Below are positions 25,585-34,644 of a DNA stretch of 50,390 nucleotides, piece after piece (position 1 is the stretch's first letter; each line of letters begins with the position of its first letter). This stretch comes from an uncultured Sphingobacteriaceae bacterium (GTDB lineage: Bacteria; Bacteroidota; Bacteroidia; Sphingobacteriales; Sphingobacteriaceae): NCBI GenBank assembly GCA_946887045.1, contig CAMPKC010000031.1, forward strand, positions 1 through 50,390. The letters are read 5' to 3'. The notes under the pieces were generated by a model, which searched no databases, was not told the origin of the DNA, and worked only from the letters and a program-made list of their open reading frames with translations. A program made the translations under genes and the position numbers.

Positions 25585-25658
25585 CATTCTGTTGCACGAA
25601 TGTTTTCATCCCCGCAATTTTGTCTTAATATTGTCTTTTTAGAAAGTATACACGGTGC

Positions 25659-26636
25659 ATGATAAGTCTGTTTAGAAGATTAAGTCCGGTTAATATATTA
25701 TTACTGTGTATTATCGCTGTAATACTTAGAGCAGGGATCTTGTTAAATCCACCGGACAAGCTTGATTTTAAAGCATTTGAAGTGTACCTTTCAGTATTGC
25801 TTAACATTCAAAGCAACAATCTCTTCAGTGTCGAAGCAAATTTGTTTTTTTCCATCTTATTAACCTTATTACAGGCTCTTTTATTCAATAGAATCGTTAA
25901 CGAATACAATCTGCTCGGTAAGCCGTCCTTTCTTCCGGCGCTTATGTATGTTACCGGGTCAAGTCTGCTGATGCATTTCCTCGTATTAACGCCCGTATTG
26001 ATATGCAATTTTTTGGTTATATGGATGCTATCGAAATTTCTCAGTATCCATAGAAAAGAATCTGCTCTTTCAACTATGTTCGATTTGGGAATGATTATCG
26101 CTGTCGGTACATTGATATATCTACCATTTGTTGTGATGATGCTAATTTTATGGATTTCGCTCATTATCTTCAGAGCTTTTAACTGGCGAGAGTGGATTGC
26201 CGGTATCTTAGGCCTTGCTACGGTGTATTTTTTTGTTGCAGTAGCATATTACTGGACAGATTCATTCGAAAAACTGCAAAGTTTTCGAGTGCCGCTCGCA
26301 ATAGAGTTTAAACTTTTTCCAATTAATTATTATGAGTACTTGGTGTTAATTCCCTTGTTGCTCATCCTGTTTTTATCCATAATAAGTTTGCAGCAAAAGC
26401 TCTATAGAAGCAACGTTCATATCCGAAAGTCATATCTTCTGCTATTCTTCACATTTATATTTTCTATCCTGTCTTTTTTTATTACATCGAAATATCAGAT
26501 ATATCATTTTTTGCTCGCAGTTCCTGCCGCGGCAGTATTTATGGCTTTTTACTTTAGTCATGCAATCAAAGCATGGTTCTATGAAAGTCTTTATTTAATG
26601 TTAGTTGGATTTATACTATATTTTCAATTTTTTTAA
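25659..26636 (+). CDS. DUF6427 family membrane protein
   Basis: 325 residues, nearly all hydrophobic, with about nine membrane segments. The start MISLFRRLSPVNILLLCIIAVILRAGI and the loop LLNPPDKLDFKAFE are characteristic of the Bacteroidota DUF6427 family. No catalytic motif is visible and the role is unknown. It is found close to upp in other Bacteroidota as I recall, which is consistent with the present layout, but that is from memory and not from a search. Confidence 0.75.
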   Translation: MISLFRRLSPVNILLLCIIAVILRAGILLNPPDKLDFKAFEVYLSVLLNIQSNNLFSVEANLFFSILLTLLQALLFNRIVNEYNLLGKPSFLPALMYVTGSSLLMHFLVLTPVLICNFLVIWMLSKFLSIHRKESALSTMFDLGMIIAVGTLIYLPFVVMMLILWISLIIFRAFNWREWIAGILGLATVYFFVAVAYYWTDSFEKLQSFRVPLAIEFKLFPINYYEYLVLIPLLLILFLSIISLQQKLYRSNVHIRKSYLLLFFTFIFSILSFFITSKYQIYHFLLAVPAAAVFMAFYFSHAIKAWFYESLYLMLVGFILYFQFF

Positions 26637-26776
26637 GGCTTTGTTGAGCTTTAAAGTACACAATAGATTCTTCTTAAAACTTTCAGAGTTCGGCTGACAA
26701 TCCAACTTGGGGTATGTAAACTTCCCATATTAACCTTTTTTAACAAATAAAAACCCTTAAAAACTTAAAATTTAGA

Positions 26777-26784
26777 TAGTTTTG
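26777..26784 (+). promoter_or_regulatory. -7 promoter element for the purQ cluster
   Basis: TAGTTTTG, full TAnnTTTG match, only four bases before the purQ ATG. The downstream start is fixed by conservation of the PurQ N-terminus, so this transcript would be leaderless or almost so. Confidence 0.5.
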
Positions 26785-26788
26785 TAAT

Positions 26789-27481
26789 ATGAAATTCGGA
26801 GTAGTAGTTTTCCCCGGATCCAATTGTGATCAGGACAGCATTTACGTATTAGACAAGATATTAGGACAAGAGGTTGTAAAGCTTTGGCATAAAGATCATG
26901 ATCTGCAAGGAACAGATTTTATCATATTGCCGGGTGGGTTTTCCTATGGAGATTATTTGAGATCTGGTGCCATTGCACGCTTTTCTCCGATAATGCAGGA
27001 AGTTATTCAATTTGCAAATAAAGGTGGATATGTGATGGGCATCTGCAATGGGTTTCAAATTCTTGCCGAAGCCGGACTGGTTCCCGGAGCCTTACTTCAC
27101 AATAGCAACCGTAAATTCATCTGCCGTAATATTTACATGAAAGCGGAAACTACAAACTCGTTGATTACTTCCGGTTTAAGTACAGATGAGGCATTAAAAA
27201 TTCCGATCGCCCATGGAGAAGGTAATTATTTCGCAACGGAAGATACGTTGAAAAAACTGAATGATAATGATCAGGTGCTTTTCCGCTATTGCGATGAAAA
27301 CGGACAAATTACTCCTGAGTCAAACCCGAACGGATCTGTACAAAATATAGCGGGCGTTTGCAATGACGGTCGTAATGTGTTCGGTTTAATGCCACACCCG
27401 GAAAGGGCGGCTGATTGTATTTTAGGAAATCAGGACGGATTTGGAATATTTGAATCGATTCTTAAAACGGTTCATGCTTAA
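26789..27481 (+). CDS. purQ: Phosphoribosylformylglycinamidine synthase, glutaminase subunit
   Basis: Class I glutamine amidotransferase subunit of FGAM synthase, supplying ammonia to PurL in the fourth step of purine synthesis. 230 residues with the family start MKFGVVVFPGSNCDQD, LPGGFSYGDYLRSGAIA, nucleophile C86 in GICNGFQ, and the His-Glu pair in PHPERA. It is the separate small PurQ, implying a PurL of the small type plus PurS elsewhere. Its stop overlaps the coaX start by one base (TAATG). Confidence 0.95.
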   Translation: MKFGVVVFPGSNCDQDSIYVLDKILGQEVVKLWHKDHDLQGTDFIILPGGFSYGDYLRSGAIARFSPIMQEVIQFANKGGYVMGICNGFQILAEAGLVPGALLHNSNRKFICRNIYMKAETTNSLITSGLSTDEALKIPIAHGEGNYFATEDTLKKLNDNDQVLFRYCDENGQITPESNPNGSVQNIAGVCNDGRNVFGLMPHPERAADCILGNQDGFGIFESILKTVHA

Positions 27482-28224
27482 TGGTTAACCTTGTTATTGA
27501 TATTGGTAATACGTTCACAAAACTTGCAATATTCAATAACAAGGAAATAGTCAATTTTATGCAGGTTAAAGACTTTTCTCTTTATTTCCTGCGTAATTTC
27601 CTCGAAATAAATCCTGTAGATCATGCAATTGTTTCGAGTGTTAACACAGAGATTGATGCTTTTGAGGATTTACTGAAGTCAAAAACCAATTATTTTCGCT
27701 TTAGCGGATCAAGTGCATCGAGGATAAAAAATGAATATAAAACTCCGCATACTTTAGGGCTGGATCGTTATGCCGCTGTAATTGCAGCCGAGGCGCTTTT
27801 TCCCGATCAGAATTGTTTGGTTATCGATGCCGGATCATGCATTACCTATGATTTTGTGGATTCACAAAAAAAATATTTGGGTGGTAGTATCAGTCCCGGG
27901 ATAGAAATGCGATTCAAAGCAATGAACAAATTTACGGGTCGGCTTCCTTTAATTAATGCTAATCCCGACAGAGATATCGAATATGGAAACGACACAGAGT
28001 CCGCCATATTAAGCGGTGTTCAAAAAGGGATTATTTATGAGGCTATTGGATTTATAAACTCATTCATTGTGAAGTGGCCTCAGTTAAAAGTGATTCTATG
28101 CGGGGGCGATGTTAATTTTTTTGATACCCAGTTGAAAAATAGCATCTTTGCCCACACTTTAAAAACCGAGCCGAACTTGGTACTAATTGGTTTAAATGAA
28201 GTTATCTATTATAATAATGACTAA
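27481..28224 (+). CDS. coaX: Type III pantothenate kinase
   Basis: First step of CoA synthesis from pantothenate; CoaX type, ASKHA fold and potassium dependent. 247 residues: phosphate motif VIDIGNTFTKLAIF, the pantothenate/dimer motif GLDRYAAVIAAEALFP and VIDAGSCITYDFVD, and the third motif GGDVNFF. Overlaps purQ by one base and the next gene by eight. The tight packing implies one transcript with purQ. Confidence 0.95.
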   Translation: MVNLVIDIGNTFTKLAIFNNKEIVNFMQVKDFSLYFLRNFLEINPVDHAIVSSVNTEIDAFEDLLKSKTNYFRFSGSSASRIKNEYKTPHTLGLDRYAAVIAAEALFPDQNCLVIDAGSCITYDFVDSQKKYLGGSISPGIEMRFKAMNKFTGRLPLINANPDRDIEYGNDTESAILSGVQKGIIYEAIGFINSFIVKWPQLKVILCGGDVNFFDTQLKNSIFAHTLKTEPNLVLIGLNEVIYYNND

Positions 28225-29506
28225 AGTTTTAAAAAGTATATTAATTATTGCTTGTGTTTTAAGCGGCTATAATGGCTTTTCTCAAAGTGCAACCAGTTCA
28301 CCTTATTCTCAGTACGGCATAGGTATTGTAAATGGTTCTCAACTACCTGAAAGCAGGTCGATGGGCGGAATATCAGCTGGCTTAAGAAAACCTTCTCCAT
28401 ATAGCAATGTAAACCTTGCTAACCCGGCGTCTTATTCGTCAATACGGATTACAACTTTTGATATTGGTGTATTTGGCAGCAATACAAACCTTGCGAAAAA
28501 TGAGAAATCGGAAAATACTTTCAACGCAGCGCTAAATCATCTAGTTTTTGCCATGCCGGTAACCAAATCCTCTGCTCTAAGCTTCGGGTTGGTTCCTTAC
28601 AGCAGTAAGGGTTACGACTTTTCAAATCCAGGAACTGCTGGAACTGATCCGGTTAACTATGTTTACAGCGCACAGGGAGGTATATCTAAAGCATATCTGG
28701 GTTATGGATTTAATATTGCTGATGGCCTGAGTATAGGTGCGAATGCATCATACCTTTTTGGTAAGCTGACCCAAACTAAAGCTGCTGAATATGAGGATGT
28801 AACCTTCCTTAATTCTCGTACGCAGTCGAATAATTCCATCTCTGGTTTAAGTTTCGATTATGGTATTCAATACGAAACCTCGCTTAACAATAAAACCAGT
28901 TTAATACTCGGATATTCAGGTAGCTCAAACTCTAAGATAAAATCGAAAAACGATCTTTTAACTACACGCTATTATAAAGATGCCACGACCGGGCTTAATA
29001 CGGTTTCGTTAGACACTACCGAATTTATTGAAAACGAAAAGAGTGATATCAAGTTACCAATGATGCATACAGTCGGATTTGCCATCCAGAGTACAAACAG
29101 ATGGCTGGTAGGTGCCGATCTTTCGCTTGGACAATGGAAAAATTACCGCGAAGGTAGCAGCAATCCCGGCTTGCAAAACTCTATGGGGCTGGCAGTTGGT
29201 GCTCAGATTACTCCGGATTTCACCGCGGTAGGCAGCTATTTTAAATTGGTGGATTATCGTTTTGGCTTTAAGTACGACAAAACATATCTAAATCTTAATA
29301 ACCAAGACATCAATCAAGTTGCCCTGACGTTTGGTTTGGGTCTTCCCCTTCCTGCTAACAGGTCAACATTTTATAAAATTAACCTTGGAACGGAGCTGGG
29401 CCAGCGGGGAACTCTCGACAATAATCTGGTTCGTGAGCGTTTTATTAATGTGTTCTTAAGCTTTACCATGAACGACCAATGGTTCCGGAAATATAAGTTT
29501 GATTAA
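28217..29506 (+). CDS. Outer-membrane beta-barrel protein, FadL-like, unknown ligand
   Basis: 429 residues starting at ATG 28217 (MTKVLKSILIIACVLSGYNGFSQ), a good signal peptide; an in-frame ATG at 28196 would add seven residues and overlap coaX more. After cleavage near Q23: SATSSPYSQYGIGIVNG, then ESRSMGGISAGLRKPSPYSNVNLANPASYSS, the pattern of FadL/OMPP1-like Bacteroidota barrels, with about 14 amphipathic strands and C-terminal FLSFTMNDQWFRKYKFD. It lies between coaX and lptC, so it may be an envelope biogenesis factor; ligand unknown. Confidence 0.8.
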   Translation: MTKVLKSILIIACVLSGYNGFSQSATSSPYSQYGIGIVNGSQLPESRSMGGISAGLRKPSPYSNVNLANPASYSSIRITTFDIGVFGSNTNLAKNEKSENTFNAALNHLVFAMPVTKSSALSFGLVPYSSKGYDFSNPGTAGTDPVNYVYSAQGGISKAYLGYGFNIADGLSIGANASYLFGKLTQTKAAEYEDVTFLNSRTQSNNSISGLSFDYGIQYETSLNNKTSLILGYSGSSNSKIKSKNDLLTTRYYKDATTGLNTVSLDTTEFIENEKSDIKLPMMHTVGFAIQSTNRWLVGADLSLGQWKNYREGSSNPGLQNSMGLAVGAQITPDFTAVGSYFKLVDYRFGFKYDKTYLNLNNQDINQVALTFGLGLPLPANRSTFYKINLGTELGQRGTLDNNLVRERFINVFLSFTMNDQWFRKYKFD

Positions 29507-29509
29507 AAA

Positions 29510-30073
29510 ATGCTTTCCCTAAGATTCAACATCGCATATTTTTTTGCCTTGGGATGTTTGCTGCTCATCTCTTGCGAAAATGATCTCAGGGAAATCGAGA
29601 AAATATCAGCGAAGACTAAAATATCAGCAGATACGTCGAAAGGGGTAGAGATCATTTTAAGTGATTCGGCTGTTGTAAAGGGCAAATTGATAGCTCCTTT
29701 GCTTTTGGATTATAAAACCAGTAATCCATATAGTGAAATGCCTGCAGGACTTACAGTTATATTTTTCGATGAAAACCAGAAAGAAAACAGCCGAATTACA
29801 GCCGATCATGGCATACGGAGGCAGACTGAGGAATTGGTAGAGTTAAGAAAAAATGTTGTAGTGGTTACGGATAAAGGTGATGTATTTAAGTCGGAAGAGT
29901 TGTTTTGGGATGAGAAGAAGAAAATATTTTACTCTAACCAATTGGTAAATATTACTAAACCTGATGGCACTTCTATCAACGGAACACAGTTTGTAAGTGA
30001 TCAGAATTTCAACAATCCGGTTATCAATAATGCTACCGGTAGCCTGGCCACCGGAAATAAGCTAACCTATTAA
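29510..30073 (+). CDS. lptC: LPS export periplasmic protein LptC
   Basis: 187 residues with N-terminal lipobox-like LLISC (cysteine ~23). The mature part matches Bacteroidota LptC: SDSAVVKGKLIAPLLLDYKT, PAGLTVIFFDE, NSRITADHGIRRQ and DKGDVFKSEELFWDEKKKIFYSN, a beta-jellyroll that hands lipopolysaccharide from LptB2FG to LptA. E. coli LptC is anchored by a helix; here an alternative lipid anchor is predicted from the LLISC motif. Starts three bases after the barrel gene's stop. Confidence 0.88.
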   Translation: MLSLRFNIAYFFALGCLLLISCENDLREIEKISAKTKISADTSKGVEIILSDSAVVKGKLIAPLLLDYKTSNPYSEMPAGLTVIFFDENQKENSRITADHGIRRQTEELVELRKNVVVVTDKGDVFKSEELFWDEKKKIFYSNQLVNITKPDGTSINGTQFVSDQNFNNPVINNATGSLATGNKLTY

Positions 30074-30165
30074 TAATGAATTTTTGAGGCTTTCTTTTAT
30101 GCTATAATTTTTTTCTAAAAATTGTATCTTGCGCCCTCTTTTAAAACGAAAGAATAATAAAATAT

Positions 30166-32271
30166 ATGGGAATAATGAGTTTTTTGCGGAACCGTGCTGG
30201 TGCTATCCTTATTGGAGCAATCGGTTTTGCGTTGTTTGCGTTTTTACTAGGCGATGCTGTTCAAATGAGCGGATCTTTTGGGGGCGACCGAAATGAAGTG
30301 GCGGAAGTGGCTGGTAAAAGTATTTCATACGAGGAGTTTAAAGCTAAGGTTGATCAAAACGAAGCAAACTTCAAGCAACAAATGGGCGGAAACCTTAATC
30401 CCCAAATGAGTGCCTACGTGTTGGAAAATACCTGGAATCAGGCGATTTCTGAAATTTTAATCGATAAAGAAGTTGAGCGTTTGGGCTTATCAGTTAGTAA
30501 AGCTGAATTGAATGATATGCTTACCGGCAAAAATCCTCACCCTCAGGTGGTTCAAACTTTTACCGATCCGCAAACAGGCCAGTTTAATAGAACTCAGATT
30601 GCAGGAATAATAGATAACGTTAAAACACAGGGCGCAAACAGCCCGATGGGAAAGCAATGGGGTGACTTCCTGGTATCTATCCGTCGTGACAGATTATTTC
30701 AGAAATACAATAATCTTGTTAAAAACAGTATTTATGTAACTTCATTAGAAGCGAGCGAAGATCATACTCAACGTAATAAGCTTGCGAACTTTAATTATGT
30801 AGCCTTAGAATATGCTTCGGTTCCTGATAATAAAGTTACTTTAACTGATGATGATTATAAAGAGTACTACAATGAAAATAAAAACCGTTTCAAAAACCGC
30901 GAGGAAACCCGGTCTTTTGAATATGTTATTTTTGATGCTAGTCCTTCAAAAGAAGATTCAATAGCAACTCAGGCGGCTATCAATAAAATAGCTGCTGATT
31001 TCAGAGCTACAAATAACGATTCGCTATTTGTAATCGTAAACTCGGACACAAAAACTCCTCTTACGTATCAAAAGAAAGGGTCATTAGATCCGGCTATTGA
31101 TTCTATTGCATTTAAATCAGCACCAGGAACACTTATCGGCCCATTGTATTCAAATGGTGCATTTAGAGTTGCCAAAGTCATTGATGCGAAAATGAGTCCT
31201 GATTCGGTAAAAGCAAGCCACATCCTTTTAAATCCGGCTGCCGAAGGCGGTGTGGATAAGGCGAAGGCGAAAGCGGATTCCATTCTTTCGCTTATTCGTA
31301 AAGGAGCAAATTTTGGCGACATGGCTGCTCAGTTCAGTATTGATCCTTCAAAAAACCAGGGTGGCGATTTGGGAACTTTCGGAAGAGGAGCAATGGTTCC
31401 TGCATTTGAAGAGGCTGTATTTAATGGAACAACCGGCGACATAAAAATTGTGACCAGCCAGTTTGGAGTGCATATTGTGCGTATCGATAAGCAAATTGGT
31501 TCTTCCAGAGTTGCAAAGGTTGGAGTTATAGATAAAGTTGTAGCCAGCAGTAGCCAAACTCAGCAGAACGTATATCAAAAAGCATCCGATTTCTTAGGTG
31601 CTGCTGACAATGCGAAAGATTTTGATGAAAAAGCAAAATCAGCGAATCTGAAAAAAATGGTAGCAGATAATGTTGCTGCTTCTCAATCCAATGTTCCAGG
31701 TCTTGAGAATCCTCGCGAACTTGTCAGATGGGCTTTCGATGCAGAAGAAGGTGATGTAACCGATAAAGTTTACGAGATAGGCAGCCAGTATGTGGTGGCA
31801 AAACTTACTGGTGTTCGCGAAAAAGGTGTTCTGCCTCTTGAACAAGTTAAAAAGGATATAGAGCCAATGGTGCGTAATTATGTTAAAGCCCGCATCCTTT
31901 CTGAGCGTGTCGAAGGCGCGCTTAAGGGGGCGTCATCAATTAATCAGGTAGCCCAAAAACTTGGTAAGCCCGCTCAATCTCTTCAAAATATAGTTTTTGC
32001 TAACCCTGTTATACCAGGAGGCGGACAGGAAAATAAAGTAATTGGTACTGTATTTGGATTGCAGCCTAACAAGCTGTCTAAGCCGATTAAAGGTGAATCC
32101 GGAGTTTATGTGGTATCTGTAAACGGATTTACCAATCCTGCACCTCTGACAAATATCTTTAAGCAGAAGGAACAGATTATGCAGTCTGTATCTCAACGAG
32201 CTCAGAGTCAGTTTTTTGAAGTTCTTAAAGAAAAGGCCGATATTAAAGATAACAGGCTTCGCTTCTTTTAG
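30166..32271 (+). CDS. SurA/PpiD-like periplasmic folding factor with PPIC domain
   Basis: 701 residues. Starts MGIMSFLRNRAGAILIGAIGFALFAFLLGDAV, a membrane anchor like that of PpiD, then SurA_N helices from ~45 (EVAEVAGKSISYEEFKAKVDQNEANF) to ~200. The parvulin rotamase domain spans about 345-445 (VKASHILLNPAAEGG, FGDMAAQFSIDPSKNQGGDLGTFGRGAMVPAFEEAVF), then a second, weaker rotamase-like segment (about 525-640). Role: cis-trans prolyl isomerase and chaperone for exported or outer membrane proteins, held at the inner membrane. Last gene of the purQ-coaX-OMP-lptC run; a strong terminator follows. Confidence 0.92.
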   Translation: MGIMSFLRNRAGAILIGAIGFALFAFLLGDAVQMSGSFGGDRNEVAEVAGKSISYEEFKAKVDQNEANFKQQMGGNLNPQMSAYVLENTWNQAISEILIDKEVERLGLSVSKAELNDMLTGKNPHPQVVQTFTDPQTGQFNRTQIAGIIDNVKTQGANSPMGKQWGDFLVSIRRDRLFQKYNNLVKNSIYVTSLEASEDHTQRNKLANFNYVALEYASVPDNKVTLTDDDYKEYYNENKNRFKNREETRSFEYVIFDASPSKEDSIATQAAINKIAADFRATNNDSLFVIVNSDTKTPLTYQKKGSLDPAIDSIAFKSAPGTLIGPLYSNGAFRVAKVIDAKMSPDSVKASHILLNPAAEGGVDKAKAKADSILSLIRKGANFGDMAAQFSIDPSKNQGGDLGTFGRGAMVPAFEEAVFNGTTGDIKIVTSQFGVHIVRIDKQIGSSRVAKVGVIDKVVASSSQTQQNVYQKASDFLGAADNAKDFDEKAKSANLKKMVADNVAASQSNVPGLENPRELVRWAFDAEEGDVTDKVYEIGSQYVVAKLTGVREKGVLPLEQVKKDIEPMVRNYVKARILSERVEGALKGASSINQVAQKLGKPAQSLQNIVFANPVIPGGGQENKVIGTVFGLQPNKLSKPIKGESGVYVVSVNGFTNPAPLTNIFKQKEQIMQSVSQRAQSQFFEVLKEKADIKDNRLRFF

Positions 32272-32291
32272 TGGATTTTAACCTAAATTAT

Positions 32292-32321
32292 AACCGGAAG
32301 AAATAATCTTCCGGTTTTTTT
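32292..32321 (+). terminator. Terminator after the PpiD-like gene
   Basis: AACCGGAAG (32292-32300) and CTTCCGGTT (32308-32316) pair perfectly over a 7-base loop, followed by T residues. Confidence 0.92.
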
Positions 32322-32392
32322 GTTATATAACAATAGGATGATGTTGGTTCCAACAAAGCTTTCTAACTTACATTTCAAGTTTTTATCTTAAA

Positions 32393-32908
32393 ATGGATAT
32401 ACAGGAGAATATTGTCAATCGAGTTGCCCAAAGTGGCTTAATAAGCCTGGACCCGGCAGAACTTTACCCTGCAGGAGAAAGGATCGTTTATGATATCAAA
32501 GAGAACCTTTTTCATGGTTTAATGCTACGAGAGAAGGATTTCAGGGAATTTATTAAACAGCACGACTGGACACAATATCAGGGAAAGCATGTGGCCATTA
32601 CCTGCTCTTCAGATGCTATAGTTCCAACCTGGGCTTATATGCTTCTGGGGAATAAGATGGCTCCATTTGCAAGTACAATTGTTTTTGGTAACCTTGAGTT
32701 GCTGGAAACCGTATTGTTCGACAGGGCTGTTAACAAGCTGGATGTTGAGAAATATCGCGACGAGCGGATTGTTATTAAAGGCTGCGGCGATATTCCTGTC
32801 CCTGTGTCTGCCTATGTTGATCTGACGGCCAAACTTACCGGCGTAGCTAAGAGTATTATGTATGGAGAACCGTGCTCCACAGTACCAATCTATAAACGGA
32901 AGGATTAG
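32393..32908 (+). CDS. DUF2480 family protein
   Basis: 171 residues, soluble. Begins IVNRVAQSGLISLDPAELYP and has the family core FREFIKQHDWTQYQGKHVAITCSSDAIVPTWAYMLL, ending with the Cys-bearing stretches VIKGCGDIPVPVSAYVDLTAKL and SIMYGEPCSTVPIYKRK. Function unknown; family is largely confined to Bacteroidota. Three cysteines (TCS, KGCGD, EPCST) are spaced widely and could bind metal, which is inference. It is monocistronic by terminator upstream and a 127-base spacer downstream. Confidence 0.85.
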   Translation: MDIQENIVNRVAQSGLISLDPAELYPAGERIVYDIKENLFHGLMLREKDFREFIKQHDWTQYQGKHVAITCSSDAIVPTWAYMLLGNKMAPFASTIVFGNLELLETVLFDRAVNKLDVEKYRDERIVIKGCGDIPVPVSAYVDLTAKLTGVAKSIMYGEPCSTVPIYKRKD

Positions 32909-33035
32909 AGCTAAAAGATTTAAGGGGGACAGATAATTGGTAAGGAGGGACGAAATGCGGATTGTAAATGGCGGCTCCACAAATTAATACAGTGCTTAAA
33001 AAATCGACTCAGAGTTTTTTAACTTTACACAAATT

Positions 33036-33818
33036 ATGCGAGAATTCCATTTATTGGTTATAATATTTTGCGCTTCTCTGGCTGCAGGCGCCCAATCTTT
33101 GGAAAACCGTAAAGAACCGGTTTTTAAAATAGGCGAGGAGCTTCATTATCGTTTGCGCTACGGTTTTGTAACGGCCGCTGAGGCAACTTTGACCGTAAAC
33201 GCCAGTGATTTGAAATTCGATAATCAACCGGTTTACCATTTATTGGCACAGGGTAGAACCTCAGGCTCCTTCGATATTTTTCATAAGGTCCGTAACCGTT
33301 ATAATTCCTATATTCATCAAACCGAGCTCCTTCCTTTTTTATATACTGAAACGATCAAGGAAGGAAGTTACAGGCGAAATGATAAAGCTAGATATCATCA
33401 GGAAGGTAAGAAAGTCGTAACAAACAAGGGCACTTTCTTCGGCAAAAGCGATCAGTTATTCGATATAGTTTCCGCGTATTATTTTGCACGCAGTCTGGAT
33501 TTGTCAGATGTTACAAAAAACGAAAAGTTTAAGATGACCTATTTCCTTAATGACGGACTGGCAGATTTGGAAATTATCTATATTGGGAAGGAAAGGGTTA
33601 AAACATCCATGGGTTATTTCAATTGTCTTAAATTTAATCCCTCAATTCAGGCAGGAAGAGTTTTTCGAGAAGACAGTAAGTTGTATCTATGGATTACTGA
33701 CGACGGAAACCGCATTCCTGTAAAGGCCCAGGTAGAAATACTGGTGGGTACTGTAACGATGGAACTTACCTCTGCCAAAGGATTAAAATATCCTTTGGGC
33801 TTATCAAAAAGAAAGTAA
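33036..33818 (+). CDS. DUF3108 domain-containing exported protein
   Basis: 260 residues. Signal peptide MREFHLLVIIFCASLAAGAQ with cleavage near A19. The mature sequence FKIGEELHYRLRYGFVTAAEATLTV, then SFDIFHKVRNRYNSYI, matches DUF3108, a beta-rich periplasmic/outer-membrane-associated domain with no known activity. Its stop shares one base with the DUF3109 start (TAATG). TAACTTTA (33019-33026), a 7/8 match to the -7 element, lies upstream. Confidence 0.87.
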   Translation: MREFHLLVIIFCASLAAGAQSLENRKEPVFKIGEELHYRLRYGFVTAAEATLTVNASDLKFDNQPVYHLLAQGRTSGSFDIFHKVRNRYNSYIHQTELLPFLYTETIKEGSYRRNDKARYHQEGKKVVTNKGTFFGKSDQLFDIVSAYYFARSLDLSDVTKNEKFKMTYFLNDGLADLEIIYIGKERVKTSMGYFNCLKFNPSIQAGRVFREDSKLYLWITDDGNRIPVKAQVEILVGTVTMELTSAKGLKYPLGLSKRK

Positions 33819-34396
33819 TGATTGAAGTATTAAATACGTTGGTGGATGAAGATCTGCTGACAGAAAGCTTTGTATGCCATTTGGACAAATGCAAAGGCGC
33901 ATGCTGTGTTGAAGGAGATGCCGGTGCACCACTGGCAAAAAATGAATTAGCAGTTTTGGAGGAGATTTATCCACTGGTAAAGCCGTATATGACCGAAAAA
34001 GGGATCGCCGCTGTGGAAGAATCCGGAACCTGGGTTAAAGATGCTGATGGCGATTTGACAACACCCTGTGTCGATGGCCACAAAGAGTGCGCTTATGTAA
34101 TGTGGGAAAATGGAATCAGTAAGTGTGCGATCGAGAGAGCCTATCTTGATGGTAAAATTGGATGGAAAAAACCAGTATCTTGTCATTTATACCCTATCCG
34201 GATTACTGAATACCCCGAGTTTGATGTACTTCATTATGATCGCTGGCACATTTGCAGTTCTGCCTGTTCTTTTGGTAAAGAACTCAAAGTGCCTGTTTTC
34301 AGATTTCTCAAAGACCCATTGATCCGTAAGTATGGCGAGGATTGGTACAATGAACTTGAGGAAGCAAATACTGCATATCAGAAGATGAAAGGTTAA
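33818..34396 (+). CDS. DUF3109 family cysteine-rich protein
   Basis: 192 residues with eight or more cysteines in the order CHLDKCKGACCVEGDAG, then TPCVDGHKECAYV, SKCAIERAYL, SCHLYPIRI and HICSSACSF. The early C-x4-C-x3-CC block and later H-x-C patterns resemble YkgJ-type metal-binding proteins, so an iron-sulfur or zinc site is likely, but the activity is unknown. No signal peptide: cytoplasmic. Overlap with the DUF3108 gene (one base) implies a working pair across the envelope, inferred from layout. Confidence 0.87.
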   Translation: MIEVLNTLVDEDLLTESFVCHLDKCKGACCVEGDAGAPLAKNELAVLEEIYPLVKPYMTEKGIAAVEESGTWVKDADGDLTTPCVDGHKECAYVMWENGISKCAIERAYLDGKIGWKKPVSCHLYPIRITEYPEFDVLHYDRWHICSSACSFGKELKVPVFRFLKDPLIRKYGEDWYNELEEANTAYQKMKG

Positions 34397-34644
34397 GCAG
34401 AAATGTTTCCCGGCATTTCTCATTAGAATTATATGAGTGCTGTCGCCTGGAATTTCTTATAGATATAATCCCGAAGCGGTTTACTTCTCATATATCAAAA
34501 TTGATTTTGTTAGGGGTTTTTGAGTTTTTCTATCAGCTTCTGTGATGCATACTACCCCGAGCGTCTTAATTTTCCCCTTTCATAATCTGTATCTCACATA
34601 ATCTTTCAGGGAAAACAATTTTCACAAATAGGAATTAGGGATAT

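Noticed and set aside
34399..34425. Hairpin AGAAATG/CATTTCT after the DUF3109 gene
   Set aside because: Seven-base stem without a T-run; the sequence is not clearly a terminator or a known RNA.
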